Origin: an uncultured Prevotella sp.
GTDB lineage: Bacteria > Bacteroidota > Bacteroidia > Bacteroidales > Bacteroidaceae
Direction of reading: 5' to 3'
Length of the DNA stretch: 64,000 bases
Assembly: GCA_945873145.1 (NCBI GenBank)
Contig: CAMCBZ010000010.1
Span: 1 to 64,000 of the forward strand
The notes below the pieces were generated by a model, which saw only the letters and a program-made list of their open reading frames with translations, was not told where the DNA came from and made no database searches. The position numbers and the translations under genes were made by a program. The number at the start of each line of letters is the position of its first letter. Position 1 is the stretch's first letter. Of the stretch, positions 9,001 to 19,112 are shown piece by piece.

Positions 9001-10557
9001 TTAAAATCTCAGTCCGATGGCCACGCTTGCCCTGCTGTTGTGCTGGCTGTTGGCGGCATGGAGATAGCCGCCGTCGAGACGGATGAACCACATCGAGGTG
9101 CGGCCTTTGATGGTGATGGGCTGCTGATAGGTTAGGGCGAGGCGTGCTCTCCATGAGTTGACCGTATAGTAGTCGTTGAAGTCGGCTGTCCACACCTGCT
9201 CAGCATAGGGCGCGGAGACGTCGGCGAGGTTGAGACGGTTGTCAAAGACCTGACGCAGACGGAAGGCAGCGTCCACCCAGAAGCGGTTGGCAAAGAAACC
9301 ATGACCGGCAGAGAGCCCGTAGTCGGCATAGTGGTGGGCAAAGGACGAGGCGGGCAGATGATACTCGTTGTGGACCGAGCGCAGGGTGCCGTCCACGCCG
9401 ATGTATCCGTTGATACCGTGAACCGACGCACTGTTGAGACGGTAGCCAAGCGCGGCGTCGAGCAGACGCACGCGGTAGCGCTTGTTGTAGGTCATCTGGT
9501 TGACATAGCTATAGGTGTTGTAACCTGTCAGAGAATCGGTGGTGATGGTGAGCCGCTGGCGGTATTCGTCGGCATAGCCCTCCTCGTATTGCAGACGGGC
9601 GTGGACGACGTGGAGCCACCGCGGCGTGCGCCATGTCGTCTTGTTGGCTATGGCATAGCGATAGGAATGGTAATGTCCGGGTTGGTATTTATAGGTACCA
9701 TAGACGCCCTCACTGCCGCGGTCGATGCCGGCCTCGGTGAGTGAAGACCAAGAGGGCGACTGCCAGGCACAGGAGAGGCGGAAGCCAAACTCATGGTCGA
9801 CGTACTCGCGCATGTAGCCGTTGTAGCCACCGACGACACCGTTGGCGTTTTCCATACCCGTCATCGTGTAGTATTTCAGGTTGGGATCAGTCTGCACGGT
9901 GGTGATGTCGGGAATCTTCTCCTTGTAGCGGCGGTAGTGTCCTTCCAAGCCCAATGTAGAGTGGCCGATGGAGTAGGTCAACGACGGCGCGAGGCGATAG
10001 TCGAGCATCTCGCTTCTCGACCGTGGGTCGCGCAGACGGCTCAGGTCGCCGAGCTGATAGTCGAGGCGCAGTCCGAAGCGCCAAGGGCCGAAGGCCGTGG
10101 TGCCCACCGCTGCCGTGAGACTGATGTCCTGCCGGTCGTAGCTGCCAGCCACCTCACTGCCTGAGATAAACGGGTTGCTGTTGTAGGTACGGCGCACATC
10201 GCTCCACCGGCGGTTCTTCGTACGTCCCATGTCGAAGTCGAACTTCCCGTAGCCATAGAGATAGCGTCCCAGATGCTGATAGCGCTCGGTGAAGAAGCGG
10301 AGTCCATTGTCCTGGTTGCCTTCCTGCACGCGGTGGAAGTCGTTGCTCTCGTGCCCTGCCTCCATCATGGCGACACCGCGGTCGACGCGGTCGTCGAGGG
10401 TGAGACCAGCCGCATTGGTAGTGGTGGACCAGAGCGAGGCAGCGTCGGCGAGACGGTAAGCAGACTCATCAATCGTCTGAGCCTGAAGAGTCGTAGGGAG
10501 GAACATCGTGGCTGAGGCCAGAAGTCCAAGGGTGAGCGTCTTATGATCAATATTCAT
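9001..10557 (-). CDS. DUF6850-like outer-membrane beta-barrel protein
   Basis: 518 residues with a signal peptide (about 1-27, ending LQAQ). The rest is rich in alternating aromatic strands and ends in the typical outer-membrane terminal pattern SRASVAIGLRF with a final Phe. I recognise it as the DUF6850-type barrel commonly found next to DUF4876 lipoproteins in Bacteroidales. No function is established for that family. Its start overlaps the end of the upstream lipoprotein gene by 11 bases, so the two are translationally coupled. A partner role in outer-membrane uptake or surface display is inferred from the operon only. Confidence 0.8.
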   Translation of the reverse strand: MNIDHKTLTLGLLASATMFLPTTLQAQTIDESAYRLADAASLWSTTTNAAGLTLDDRVDRGVAMMEAGHESNDFHRVQEGNQDNGLRFFTERYQHLGRYLYGYGKFDFDMGRTKNRRWSDVRRTYNSNPFISGSEVAGSYDRQDISLTAAVGTTAFGPWRFGLRLDYQLGDLSRLRDPRSRSEMLDYRLAPSLTYSIGHSTLGLEGHYRRYKEKIPDITTVQTDPNLKYYTMTGMENANGVVGGYNGYMREYVDHEFGFRLSCAWQSPSWSSLTEAGIDRGSEGVYGTYKYQPGHYHSYRYAIANKTTWRTPRWLHVVHARLQYEEGYADEYRQRLTITTDSLTGYNTYSYVNQMTYNKRYRVRLLDAALGYRLNSASVHGINGYIGVDGTLRSVHNEYHLPASSFAHHYADYGLSAGHGFFANRFWVDAAFRLRQVFDNRLNLADVSAPYAEQVWTADFNDYYTVNSWRARLALTYQQPITIKGRTSMWFIRLDGGYLHAANSQHNSRASVAIGLRF

Positions 10558-11791
10558 AGTTGCGTGGCGTTAGAGTGGATGAAACCGCAAAGTCGTTGGT
10601 GGAGTTGTTGGTATCCTGTAGGATATACTGTCCCTTAGCTCCCTTGCGTGTGGATTTCTTGCGGTAGACGGTCTCGCCGTTGTAGCCGCTGGCAGAGTGG
10701 ATGTAAGTGGCTCCGGCATCGATGGCGGGCAGGAGGCGCTTGGTGGCCATGTCGATGGCCCCCGTGTTCTTATATTTCAGAATGTCCACGCCGTCGAGTA
10801 TTTGTGATATACCGGCGGCGAGCCACTGGCTGCCCGAAGTCTTGCCATAGTTGTAGACTTTCTGCCAGGAGCTCACGGCGGCAGTGCTGTGGAAGAGCAC
10901 CACGCCGGTGGGACCACCCTGCCCGATGTTCATCTTCGAGATGGCGCTGAAGGCCGTGTAGACCAGTTCGAGTGCCGGTGTCGACGGGTTGTTGAGTGTC
11001 TTGCCCTGTGCGTCCTTTGCCTCATAGTCAGCGTCGATGAGGCTGAATGTCGTGCCGACGTTGGCCGTGTGGTCAATGGCACTGTTGGTGATGACCACCG
11101 ACTGGCCGGGCTCAACTAAGTGAGGCGTCGTGGCAGGAATGCGGAAGAGCTGCTTGAGCACGACCACAGAGTCCTGAAAGACCGAGGCAATCTGCGTGAG
11201 GGTATAGGCCGGCGAGGCATTGGACTCGACAAGACCGAGATACATGCCCGCGATGTCCACAGCCTCGTCGCCCTGGTTGTAGAGTTCGATATACTGCGCA
11301 GCGAGATAGTTCTTCTTGTTCACGTCCTTCATGCCGGCATAGAATACCTTCGAGATGACGAGCGAACGGGTGATGGTGAACTGTGTGACAAGGGGCAGCG
11401 GTGAGGCTTTTGTGTCTGTCGTGAGCAGTTGGGAATGGCTGCTGCCGGCCACGATGGCACCGTCGTTGACCTCGTTGTCACCGGTAACCTCGCGATACTC
11501 ACTGGCAGAGATCGGCCACGACACCGAGATGGTGTAGACGTCGGGGATGAGTCCCGTGAAGTGCGCGATGCCATTAGCGTCGGTCACGGCGGTTGTCTCA
11601 CCGCCACCTTCACGTGTCAGCGTCACGGTGTGACCGCCAAGGGAGAGCTGTGCGGTGGCATCGGTGGGCTGCTCCACGCGTATGTCCACGTTGATGGCCT
11701 GGGTCGTGTCGCTATAGTCGACGCAGCTGACCATGAGGGTCAGACACAGCAGCAACAGCGTCCACAGACCTGTATGTTTCTTGTTGTTCAT
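10547..11791 (-). CDS. DUF4876-like lipoprotein
   Basis: 414 residues from the ATG at 11791. The upstream extension of the open frame lacks a signal and overlaps the receptor gene, so it was not used. The N-terminus MNNKKHTGLWTLLLLCLTLM then VSC is a lipoprotein signal with the lipid-anchoring Cys at about residue 24. A carboxypeptidase-regulatory/transthyretin-like beta domain comes next (about 30-115: TAVTDANGIAHFTGLIPDVYTISV). The large C-terminal part contains a lamin-tail-like stretch (QYIELYNQGDEAVDIAGMYLG). It sits 38 bases after the TonB receptor and overlaps the barrel gene. By analogy with other receptor-lipoprotein pairs it is probably surface-exposed and helps a TonB receptor capture its ligand; this is inference. 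Confidence 0.82.
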   Translation of the reverse strand: MNNKKHTGLWTLLLLCLTLMVSCVDYSDTTQAINVDIRVEQPTDATAQLSLGGHTVTLTREGGGETTAVTDANGIAHFTGLIPDVYTISVSWPISASEYREVTGDNEVNDGAIVAGSSHSQLLTTDTKASPLPLVTQFTITRSLVISKVFYAGMKDVNKKNYLAAQYIELYNQGDEAVDIAGMYLGLVESNASPAYTLTQIASVFQDSVVVLKQLFRIPATTPHLVEPGQSVVITNSAIDHTANVGTTFSLIDADYEAKDAQGKTLNNPSTPALELVYTAFSAISKMNIGQGGPTGVVLFHSTAAVSSWQKVYNYGKTSGSQWLAAGISQILDGVDILKYKNTGAIDMATKRLLPAIDAGATYIHSASGYNGETVYRKKSTRKGAKGQYILQDTNNSTNDFAVSSTLTPRNYEY

Positions 11792-11829
11792 CTGCTTATA
11801 TATATAATATGGTATAGGGTATCTGTTGA

Positions 11830-14607
11830 TTATAAGTTGAAATAGAGCTCCACACCATAGCTGAAGTTGTTGGTGTTGCGCTGCATGAGCGTACCGGAGT
11901 TGTTGCTGGCTACTTTGTAGGGTTCGTAGAAGATGACGTTGTTGACATAGAGCGATAGTCCGCCGATGTTGCCAAGTTGCTTGGTGAGACGTGCCGAGAG
12001 GTTCCATGTCGGTTTGCTCTTTGTGGGCACGTTGTCCTTATAGTCGAGTGCGAGGTCAGCGACGGCGAGGCCTTGTGTGCCTTGGGGCAGGGTAGAGTAG
12101 TAGTTGCCCGAGAGGTCGAGATAGCCGTTTTGCATGTCGGCGGTGATAGCGTGGTATCCGAGCTTGGTGTCGATCAGCCCGATGGCCTGCTTGTTGGCCA
12201 TGTAGCTCCAGCGATAGGTCTGCCAGATGGCTTGTCCGGCGAGCGACGCCACCATCTTCAGCGACGGAATATTCGTCACGATGCGCACGGTGCTCACATA
12301 CTGACGGTAGAGGTCATAGTCCAAGCCGGAGGGATAGACCACTTTGAAAGGTGTCAGTCCGTATGCCGAGTAAGAGGAGGGCAGCAGTGCCGTCTTGACG
12401 TTGGCGGTGTTGAGATCCGTGCTGTAGGTCTTGGTCTCAGAGAGTGCGCCGCTGTAGTAGAAGCTCGTGTTGATTGCCCGGATAGTGCCGAGGTCGAAGT
12501 CAAACTCCAGTCCTTTATTAATTGTGGTATTGGTATTACCGATCTTTCCCGTGGTCATGAACACGATGTCGGTGCGTGCCGGGTTGGCATAGTCTACGGT
12601 GGTGGCGGCTCCCGGCGTGATGATGAGTCCGTGAGCAGCGTCAAAGACCATGGAGGGGTAGGTGAAATACTCGGTAGCGGAGCCGAAGCCGTTGGGTGTC
12701 TTGTCGTGATAAGCCAGCACGCTCAGCTTGCCGCCCCAGGGCAGTTTCACGTCCACGCCTGCCTCAATCTTCGTTGTGGTAGCGTTTTTCAGGTCAGTGC
12801 TTCGCTTCACGTCATACATCTGTGTGTGATAGACAAGGAGCTGCTGCACGGCAGCGTCGGCTCCCTGCGGCATGTAGTTGATGGCCACGCGGTCATCATA
12901 TTTCTTGTCGGGATAGAGATAGCTCAGTCCCGGTGTCTTGCTGTTGAGTCCGATGCCGGCACGGAGCGCCAGCCATTTCGTCACGTCGAACGAGAGGTTG
13001 ACGCGTGGGCTGAGTGCTGTGGTGCTGAGATTGGAGAAAGGCTGTTGTGCCGTGAAGCGCAGACCGACCTGAGCCCGCAGGTGGTTGACAGGGTTGGGCG
13101 ACCACACGAAGTGGTCCTCGACAAAGGCGGCGAGCTGGTGCAGGCCGGGGATGTCGGAATAGGCGCGCGGACGTCCGTTGGAGTTCGGGCGCAGCGGATG
13201 GCTCTCGTCGAGGTTGTAATAGCCGCGTCCGTCGTTCCAGTCGTAGTGGTATTCGGCACCGACTTTGAAAGTCTGCCGTGTCTTGCCCCAGTGGAAATAG
13301 AAGTCGTCGGCAATCTTGGCGAAAATGTTTCCGGGTCGTCCTTCCGTCTTGCTGGTGGCGAGATAGCTCTGTGTGGCCCAGCTGACGGGGTGATAGCCGG
13401 TCTCCATGGCTGTGATGATCGGCAGCAGACCGCCGGGCACGGTGACGAAAGCCGTGTTGCGGTTGTCCTGCCAGGCATAGCTCACGCCGAGTGTGTAGCT
13501 CAGGTTGCGTGAGAAGAGGCGGTCGAGACGTATTTTGCCGTTGTGGGTGAAGCCGAGCGAGAGGTAGTCGCTTTTCGTTTCCGGGCCGTCTTGGCGTGCA
13601 TCGGGGTCGTTGCCGCTCCAGTCGCGTGTCTGAGCTATTCTCACACGTGTGTCGATATGCCATGTCTTGGAGACGTTGTAGCTCCACGCCATGTTGCCGT
13701 TCCAACGGTGATAGGACCGCGTGCGCAGCCGCGGGTCGCTCCATGCTTTGGCGTAGTCGACGCTCATGTTGAGGATGCCGGCGCGCCCGAGTGAGGTGCC
13801 CTTGCTGAGCGAGTAGTTCTGTAGCTCGGGATTGACTTTCGCCTTTACCTGCCATGGTGTGACGCCCGCCTTGGAGTGTACGATGACGAGGCCGGAGGAG
13901 AGGTCGCCATATTCGGCAGAGGGAATGCCACGAACCACCTCGACATTGTCGATGTCGTCGGCGCTGATCTGTCTGAGGTCCGTGCCGGTGAAGGCTGTTG
14001 CGCTGAACGGGCCTTGCGTCATGGCGCCGTTGTTGCTCATGGGCATGCCGTCGACGATGATGCTCGAGCCGAAGGCACTCGTGTTGTTGTTCACGAGTGT
14101 GCGCAGCTGCAGGTTGGACTGACTGGTGAGATCGGTGTTCTTGATGATCTGTCCAGGCAACAGCTGCATGACGTCAGCCAAAGAGGAAGCCTGCAGGTGG
14201 TCGATGGCCTGGCGCCCAATCTGACTTGTCGTACCCGTGGCGCTTTGCTTAGCGGTGACAACGACCTCTTTGAGCGAGAGGTCGCTGATGCGCAGTTGTA
14301 TGCGCATGTCGATGTCTTTGGCGACCTTGACCTGTGTCGTGGAGGTGACATAGCCCACGTAGCTCACCACCAGCTGGTAGTTGCCTTCGGGCACGTTGGT
14401 GATCGTGGCCTTACCGTCCATGTCGGTCACGGCATTGGAGCCGAGCGGCTGTAGCTGCACAGAGCCCATGACGATCGGTTCCTTATTCGAGGCGTCTGTC
14501 ACGCTCACAATTAGCTTGTGGCCCTGCGCCGGTCCGGCAAACGACGGGAGCGCAAGCGACAGCAAGGTGACGAACAGAAGTAGATAATGAATTGTCTGCT
14601 TTTGCAT
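11830..14607 (-). CDS. TonB-dependent outer-membrane receptor (first gene of DUF4876/DUF6850 operon)
   Basis: 925 residues. It has a signal peptide (about 1-28), a carboxypeptidase-regulatory-like domain (about 30-105, TDMDGKATITNVPEGNYQLV), a TonB-box-like LKEVVVTAK (about 112-120), a plug domain (ADVMQLLPGQII... to VVRGIPSAEYGDLSSGLVIV) and a C-terminal barrel ending NNFSYGVELYFNL. It is not a SusC, being shorter and paired with a DUF4876 lipoprotein rather than SusD. It leads an operon of four minus-strand genes. A -7 box (TACCTTTG read on the minus strand) lies about 100 bases upstream. The substrate is unknown; the HMA-like last gene hints at a metal or metal complex. Confidence 0.88.
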   Translation of the reverse strand: MQKQTIHYLLLFVTLLSLALPSFAGPAQGHKLIVSVTDASNKEPIVMGSVQLQPLGSNAVTDMDGKATITNVPEGNYQLVVSYVGYVTSTTQVKVAKDIDMRIQLRISDLSLKEVVVTAKQSATGTTSQIGRQAIDHLQASSLADVMQLLPGQIIKNTDLTSQSNLQLRTLVNNNTSAFGSSIIVDGMPMSNNGAMTQGPFSATAFTGTDLRQISADDIDNVEVVRGIPSAEYGDLSSGLVIVHSKAGVTPWQVKAKVNPELQNYSLSKGTSLGRAGILNMSVDYAKAWSDPRLRTRSYHRWNGNMAWSYNVSKTWHIDTRVRIAQTRDWSGNDPDARQDGPETKSDYLSLGFTHNGKIRLDRLFSRNLSYTLGVSYAWQDNRNTAFVTVPGGLLPIITAMETGYHPVSWATQSYLATSKTEGRPGNIFAKIADDFYFHWGKTRQTFKVGAEYHYDWNDGRGYYNLDESHPLRPNSNGRPRAYSDIPGLHQLAAFVEDHFVWSPNPVNHLRAQVGLRFTAQQPFSNLSTTALSPRVNLSFDVTKWLALRAGIGLNSKTPGLSYLYPDKKYDDRVAINYMPQGADAAVQQLLVYHTQMYDVKRSTDLKNATTTKIEAGVDVKLPWGGKLSVLAYHDKTPNGFGSATEYFTYPSMVFDAAHGLIITPGAATTVDYANPARTDIVFMTTGKIGNTNTTINKGLEFDFDLGTIRAINTSFYYSGALSETKTYSTDLNTANVKTALLPSSYSAYGLTPFKVVYPSGLDYDLYRQYVSTVRIVTNIPSLKMVASLAGQAIWQTYRWSYMANKQAIGLIDTKLGYHAITADMQNGYLDLSGNYYSTLPQGTQGLAVADLALDYKDNVPTKSKPTWNLSARLTKQLGNIGGLSLYVNNVIFYEPYKVASNNSGTLMQRNTNNFSYGVELYFNL

Positions 14608-14710
14608 TGCTTGTGATTATAGATAGTGATTATATATTGGCAGTTAGGTCAATGTGCATTGACAAGATAGTTGTAACCTACGTTCCTACAATGATTTGAC
14701 TAATACATTG

Positions 14711-14718
14711 CAAAGGTA
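14711..14718 (-). promoter_or_regulatory. -7 promoter element for the DUF4876/DUF6850 operon
   Basis: CAAAGGTA on the plus strand reads TACCTTTG on the minus strand, fitting TAnnTTTG. It lies 104 bases upstream of the receptor start. No starch-type operator palindrome lies 67 bases further upstream. Confidence 0.55.
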
Positions 14719-14857
14719 AGGAAAAAGAATGAAAAGATTGTTGAAACAGCGCTATAAATGTTCATAAATACCTAATAATATGGATGCTTGTTTGCCGAAA
14801 TCAGGCTCCATAAGCAAAAAACTCAGCCATAGATTTACGATACTGACTGATTATTTG

Positions 14858-14865
14858 TACTTTTG
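14858..14865 (+). promoter_or_regulatory. -7 promoter element for the SNF2 helicase gene
   Basis: TACTTTTG fits the Bacteroidetes TAnnTTTG box and lies 43 bases upstream of the ATG at 14909. Confidence 0.55.
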
Positions 14866-14908
14866 CACGTAAGTATTTCAATCATAGCATTATACCCCAA
14901 ATAGATCC

Positions 14909-17900
14909 ATGGCAAAAGAAAATACTGAATTCGTTGAAGACGCAGTCCTGCAAATGATGGCCTGCAATGTACGACCCTTCACAAAGGCCGACATTATAGA
15001 GTGGGGCTCTACCGTGCTCCACATCCGCTTGAAGAATTCGCAGAGCTTTCTGGCACGCTACGAGGGCAAGGTCATAGAGAGCATCGGAGCGAACAAAAAC
15101 AATGTGGAGCGGTATTATCTCAAGCCGGAGGCATGGATAGAAGTGCTGAAAAACATACCGCAGAGATTCTTTAAACGGTGGCTCGGCGCGATCGAAGACC
15201 GTGGTGGTTGGCGTATTCAGAACGGTGAAGACATGAGTACGAGGAAAGACTTCACCGAGTCGTTCTATGCCTTTCTCCATGATCAGCCGTTTGAAGACCA
15301 GGCTTTCAAGGTAGGATGGCCGAAGTGGGCCGCCCCGGTCTTCATGACAGAGCGTAACGCGATGAATGTGATGTGGGGAACATTCTTCTATAAGTTCATC
15401 AACCGCCTGGCCGACATGCCGGAAAATGCACCGTATTTCAAGGAAACAAGTGAGAAGCTCAAGGACTTCCTGTTCTATATCCGCAAAATACGTATTCTCA
15501 ATATGTTGCCAGTCAACGAAGAGTTGATACAGGATACGCTGATCGTTCCCGGGAAAGTGCTTACCGAGAAAAATGTGGAGCGCGACGCTTTTGTCAATCT
15601 CTATCTTCACTTTCTGCGTGACGGCAATCTGAAAGCGGCACTCCACTCGGCCGTTGGATCCAGTGAGTCTGTTTACGTGCTGCAAATGATAGAAGCTGTT
15701 CAAGCGAAAGACTATAGCTTGGCGGTTTCGATCTTTCAACGGCTCGTCAGAGGCACACGCGCGTACTTCCTGCCCGAGAATCCTTTGGCTAACTTCTATT
15801 ACGCCATAGCCCTCTACCTCGACAAGACTCCCGCCGCAAGGAAGAAAACCGAGACGATTCTGCGGAGCAAAGAGATCGACAATAGTGATCTCGCCGCTGA
15901 GCATGTTATTCTGACGGCTAAGCTTGGGCTGGATGCATTGGACAACTTCATCGTAACGGATGCCGCCAACGGGCCTTTGGAGAATGCACTTTACTATTTT
16001 GCCCTGAAGCATTTCCATGTCGTGAAAAACAAGGAACTGTGTGCGCAGATCGACGCGTATGTTCAAAAACAATTAGAGAGAGGGCTGAATCTGCTCAAAC
16101 TGGAGATGAGTGCTGACTTCGACTTTCTCATGGGCGATGTGGTTGCTTTGAAGAAGGCAACCGGTATGCATCCCTCGCTGCCTTACATCAAGGAGGTCGC
16201 GCCCTGGGAGAGAGTGCTCAACCAATTGCTTGAAGGAGAGACGGGGCAGGACAATGGCGCTGGAAAGAAGGCCAACGTGAGTACGGAGCGCATCAGCTAT
16301 CTCCTCAACCGCAACTGTCTCTACGTGCAGCCACGGTTGCAGAAAAGCCGCGACGGCGTCACCTGGTCGTCGGGCCGCAACATCGCAATGGCTAAGTTCC
16401 GCGATGGCGGTGACCTGCCCTATACGCAGCAGGACCGTGCCGTGGCCTCGTTGGTGGTGGAATATAACTCGGGCTGGTATGGCAATACGTCGTATGAACT
16501 CGAAGGAGGTGCTGTCATCAACGCGCTTGCCGGCCATCCTTTCGTCTTTGACGATAAAGACCCGTCGAGCCGCATCGACATTGTTAAGGAAAAACTACAG
16601 CTGTCGGTGACACACAACAAGCAAGGATATACCGTCAAGAGCAATATTATCCTGAAGGATATGGACAGCTCCGGATATGCTGTCTACGAGGAGACACCAC
16701 AACTGCTCAAGGTCGTGAAGATCACCGGCAAGCAACAGCTGTGCCTAAAGTTGCTTAATTCCATCGGTACCTTCCCGCCCGAGGCTAAGGACAAACTCAC
16801 GAAGGTGCTCGAAGCTTTCTCGCACAATATGGTGGTCATGGGCGATCTGCTGAAAAACACCAACATCAAGACGGTGGAGCCCGACAGCCGCATCATTTTC
16901 CGCCTGCAGCCCAGTGAGGACGAGATCAACCTACAACTGCTCGTCCGTCCGTTTACGAAGTGTCCGCCCTATATGCGGCCTATGGAAGGCATGGAGATGG
17001 TCTCTACCATCTATCAGGGCGAGAGCCTACAGACACACCGCGACATGAAGGCCGAGGGCGAGAACCTCAAGAAGGCATCTCTGTTGTTGAAGCCCTTTGC
17101 GGACGAGCAGGAGGGTGATCACTGGTCGCTGTCTATCGAGGAGTGTCTCAACCTTCTCGACACGCTGCGCGAGCATCCCGACGATGGCATCGTGGAGTGG
17201 CCGGAAGGCGCTCGCTTCACCGTCAAGCGTGGCAAACTCGTGCCGGGGGCCATGCATCTTGCCGTGAACTCCATGGCAAGCTGGTTCGACATCTCCGGCA
17301 ACATAGAGATCGGTGACGGAGAGAAGATGAAGATAGCGGAACTGATGGACAAGGTGCGGCAGGCCAAGGGCAACTTCATCCAACTCGGCGACAACGAGTA
17401 TGTGGCTGTCAGCGAACAACTGCGGCGGCAACTGGCCACGCTCGACAAGATGAGCCAGCAACAGCGCGGCCATCTGCGTATCGCTACTTACAACGCTCCC
17501 GCTCTTGAAGACATGGAAATGGCTGGCATTGACCTTGAGGCTGACCAGCACTATCGCGACTTCATCCAGCGTGTCGAGGAGTCGGGCAACCTGAAGGTGC
17601 GCGTGCCACGAAACATCAATGCGGAATTGCGCGACTATCAGAAGGAGGGCTATGTGTGGATGTCACGACTGGCCTACTGGGGCGCGGGCGCGCTGCTCGC
17701 CGATGACATGGGACTGGGCAAGACGCTCCAGACCATCACCGTGCTGCTCAGCCGTGCCAAGGAGGGTGCTGCCCTTGTGGTGGTGCCCACCTCGCTTATC
17801 CTCAACTGGCGCGACGAGCTTGGTCGCTTTGCCCCGGGACTGAACGTGAAAATCCTTAATCAGGCCGGCGACAACCGCAGCGACATGGTCAAGGAGGCAG

Positions 17901-19003
17901 CAGCCTTCGATGTGGTCATCACCACCTACGGCCTGCTCATCAACGAGGAGGAGGGTCTTTGCGGCCGGGAGTGGAACACCATCGTGCTCGACGAGGCACA
18001 TACCATCAAGAACCGTGACACGAAGATGTCGAAGGCGGCCATGAAACTCAAAGGCGATTTCCGCATCCTGCTCACCGGTACACCCGTGCAGAACAACCTC
18101 AGTGAGATCTGGAACCTCATGCAGTTTGCCAATCCTAATCTGCTCGGCTCGTTCCAGCAGTTCTCCGACCGCTTCATCGCTCCGATCGAGAAACTCCACG
18201 ACAAAGGCACGCAACGTGTGCTGCGGCGCGTCATCTCGCCGTTTATCCTGCGACGGACAAAGAACGACGTGCTCAACGAATTGCCTGAGAAAACGGAAGT
18301 CACGCGCAAGGTACAGCTCTCGCCTGAGGAGTGGGCGCTCTACGACAACATCCGGCAGAAGGCACTTATCAACCTTGCGGACGGGGAGGCCACACCACTG
18401 CAAACGCTCACCGAGCTCACCCGCCTGCGTCAGGCGGCCTGCAACGCCCAGCTCATCGACAAGAAGCTGCGCATCCCGTCGTCCAAGGAGGCTGTATTCC
18501 TGGAGATGGTCGACTCGCTCCACGACAACCATCACCGTGCGTTGGTCTTCAGCCAGTTCACGTCTCATTTGGCGCTGATCCGCAAGGCGCTCGACAAGCG
18601 TGGCATCGAATATCTCTATCTCGACGGTGCCACACCGGCCAAAGAGCGCGACAAACTGGTTCGTGAGTTCCAGACGGGCGACATGCCGCTCTTCCTCATC
18701 AGTCTGAAAGCGGGCGGACTAGGACTGAACCTCACCGCCGCCGACTATGTCATCCACCTCGATCCGTGGTGGAACCCGGCTATCGAGGAGCAGGCCTCTG
18801 ACCGTGCTTACCGCATCGGACAGCAGAATCCAGTCACCGTCTACCGTCTCATCGCCGAGGGTACCATCGAGGAGAAGATCATCCAACTCCATCAGAGCAA
18901 GAAGTCTCTCGCCGACGCGCTCCTTGAAGGCGGCGACCTCAGTGCCAAACTATCAAAGGATGAACTGTTGCAGCTGCTTAGGGAAAATAGTGTCAATGCG
19001 TAG
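14909..19003 (+). CDS. SNF2-family DEAD/DEAH-box helicase-like ATPase
   Basis: 1364 residues. The C-terminal about 480 residues are a Swi2/Snf2 motor: motif I DDMGLGKT (about 932-939), motif II DEAH (about 1028), motif III LLTGTPVQNN (about 1055), and a helicase-C lobe ending with QASDRAYRIGQ (about 1295). The long N-terminal part (about 1-880) lacks obvious catalytic motifs; it probably includes a SWIM-less bacterial SNF2 N-domain. Such proteins are predicted to translocate on duplex DNA and remodel protein-DNA or RNA polymerase complexes. It is monocistronic, with a repeat element immediately after the stop codon. There is no context here suggesting a defence system such as DISARM. Confidence 0.92.
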   Translation: MAKENTEFVEDAVLQMMACNVRPFTKADIIEWGSTVLHIRLKNSQSFLARYEGKVIESIGANKNNVERYYLKPEAWIEVLKNIPQRFFKRWLGAIEDRGGWRIQNGEDMSTRKDFTESFYAFLHDQPFEDQAFKVGWPKWAAPVFMTERNAMNVMWGTFFYKFINRLADMPENAPYFKETSEKLKDFLFYIRKIRILNMLPVNEELIQDTLIVPGKVLTEKNVERDAFVNLYLHFLRDGNLKAALHSAVGSSESVYVLQMIEAVQAKDYSLAVSIFQRLVRGTRAYFLPENPLANFYYAIALYLDKTPAARKKTETILRSKEIDNSDLAAEHVILTAKLGLDALDNFIVTDAANGPLENALYYFALKHFHVVKNKELCAQIDAYVQKQLERGLNLLKLEMSADFDFLMGDVVALKKATGMHPSLPYIKEVAPWERVLNQLLEGETGQDNGAGKKANVSTERISYLLNRNCLYVQPRLQKSRDGVTWSSGRNIAMAKFRDGGDLPYTQQDRAVASLVVEYNSGWYGNTSYELEGGAVINALAGHPFVFDDKDPSSRIDIVKEKLQLSVTHNKQGYTVKSNIILKDMDSSGYAVYEETPQLLKVVKITGKQQLCLKLLNSIGTFPPEAKDKLTKVLEAFSHNMVVMGDLLKNTNIKTVEPDSRIIFRLQPSEDEINLQLLVRPFTKCPPYMRPMEGMEMVSTIYQGESLQTHRDMKAEGENLKKASLLLKPFADEQEGDHWSLSIEECLNLLDTLREHPDDGIVEWPEGARFTVKRGKLVPGAMHLAVNSMASWFDISGNIEIGDGEKMKIAELMDKVRQAKGNFIQLGDNEYVAVSEQLRRQLATLDKMSQQQRGHLRIATYNAPALEDMEMAGIDLEADQHYRDFIQRVEESGNLKVRVPRNINAELRDYQKEGYVWMSRLAYWGAGALLADDMGLGKTLQTITVLLSRAKEGAALVVVPTSLILNWRDELGRFAPGLNVKILNQAGDNRSDMVKEAAAFDVVITTYGLLINEEEGLCGREWNTIVLDEAHTIKNRDTKMSKAAMKLKGDFRILLTGTPVQNNLSEIWNLMQFANPNLLGSFQQFSDRFIAPIEKLHDKGTQRVLRRVISPFILRRTKNDVLNELPEKTEVTRKVQLSPEEWALYDNIRQKALINLADGEATPLQTLTELTRLRQAACNAQLIDKKLRIPSSKEAVFLEMVDSLHDNHHRALVFSQFTSHLALIRKALDKRGIEYLYLDGATPAKERDKLVREFQTGDMPLFLISLKAGGLGLNLTAADYVIHLDPWWNPAIEEQASDRAYRIGQQNPVTVYRLIAEGTIEEKIIQLHQSKKSLADALLEGGDLSAKLSKDELLQLLRENSVNA

Positions 19004-19091
19004 AAGCCTCACCCCCCAACCCCTCTACAGCCTCACCCCCAACCCCTCTACAGCCTCACCCCCAACCCCTCTCCCAAGGAGAGGGGAGTGA
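19004..19091 (+). repeat. 3'-end element after the SNF2 gene with three tandem C-rich modules
   Basis: It begins at the base after the stop codon. A module starting GCCTCACCCCCAACCCCTCT is present three times with a 23-24 base period, followed by CTCTCCC-aa-GGAGAGGGGAG, a stable hairpin. It is the same element as at 216-251 and 8190-8256. Confidence 0.65.
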
Positions 19092-19112
19092 TTACCGCCA
19101 AGGGGTGAGGAA

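Noticed and set aside
14909..19003. Defence-system role of the SNF2 protein
   Set aside because: None of the expected partner genes (methyltransferase, PLD nuclease, DUF1998 protein) is nearby; its neighbours are ordinary genes.
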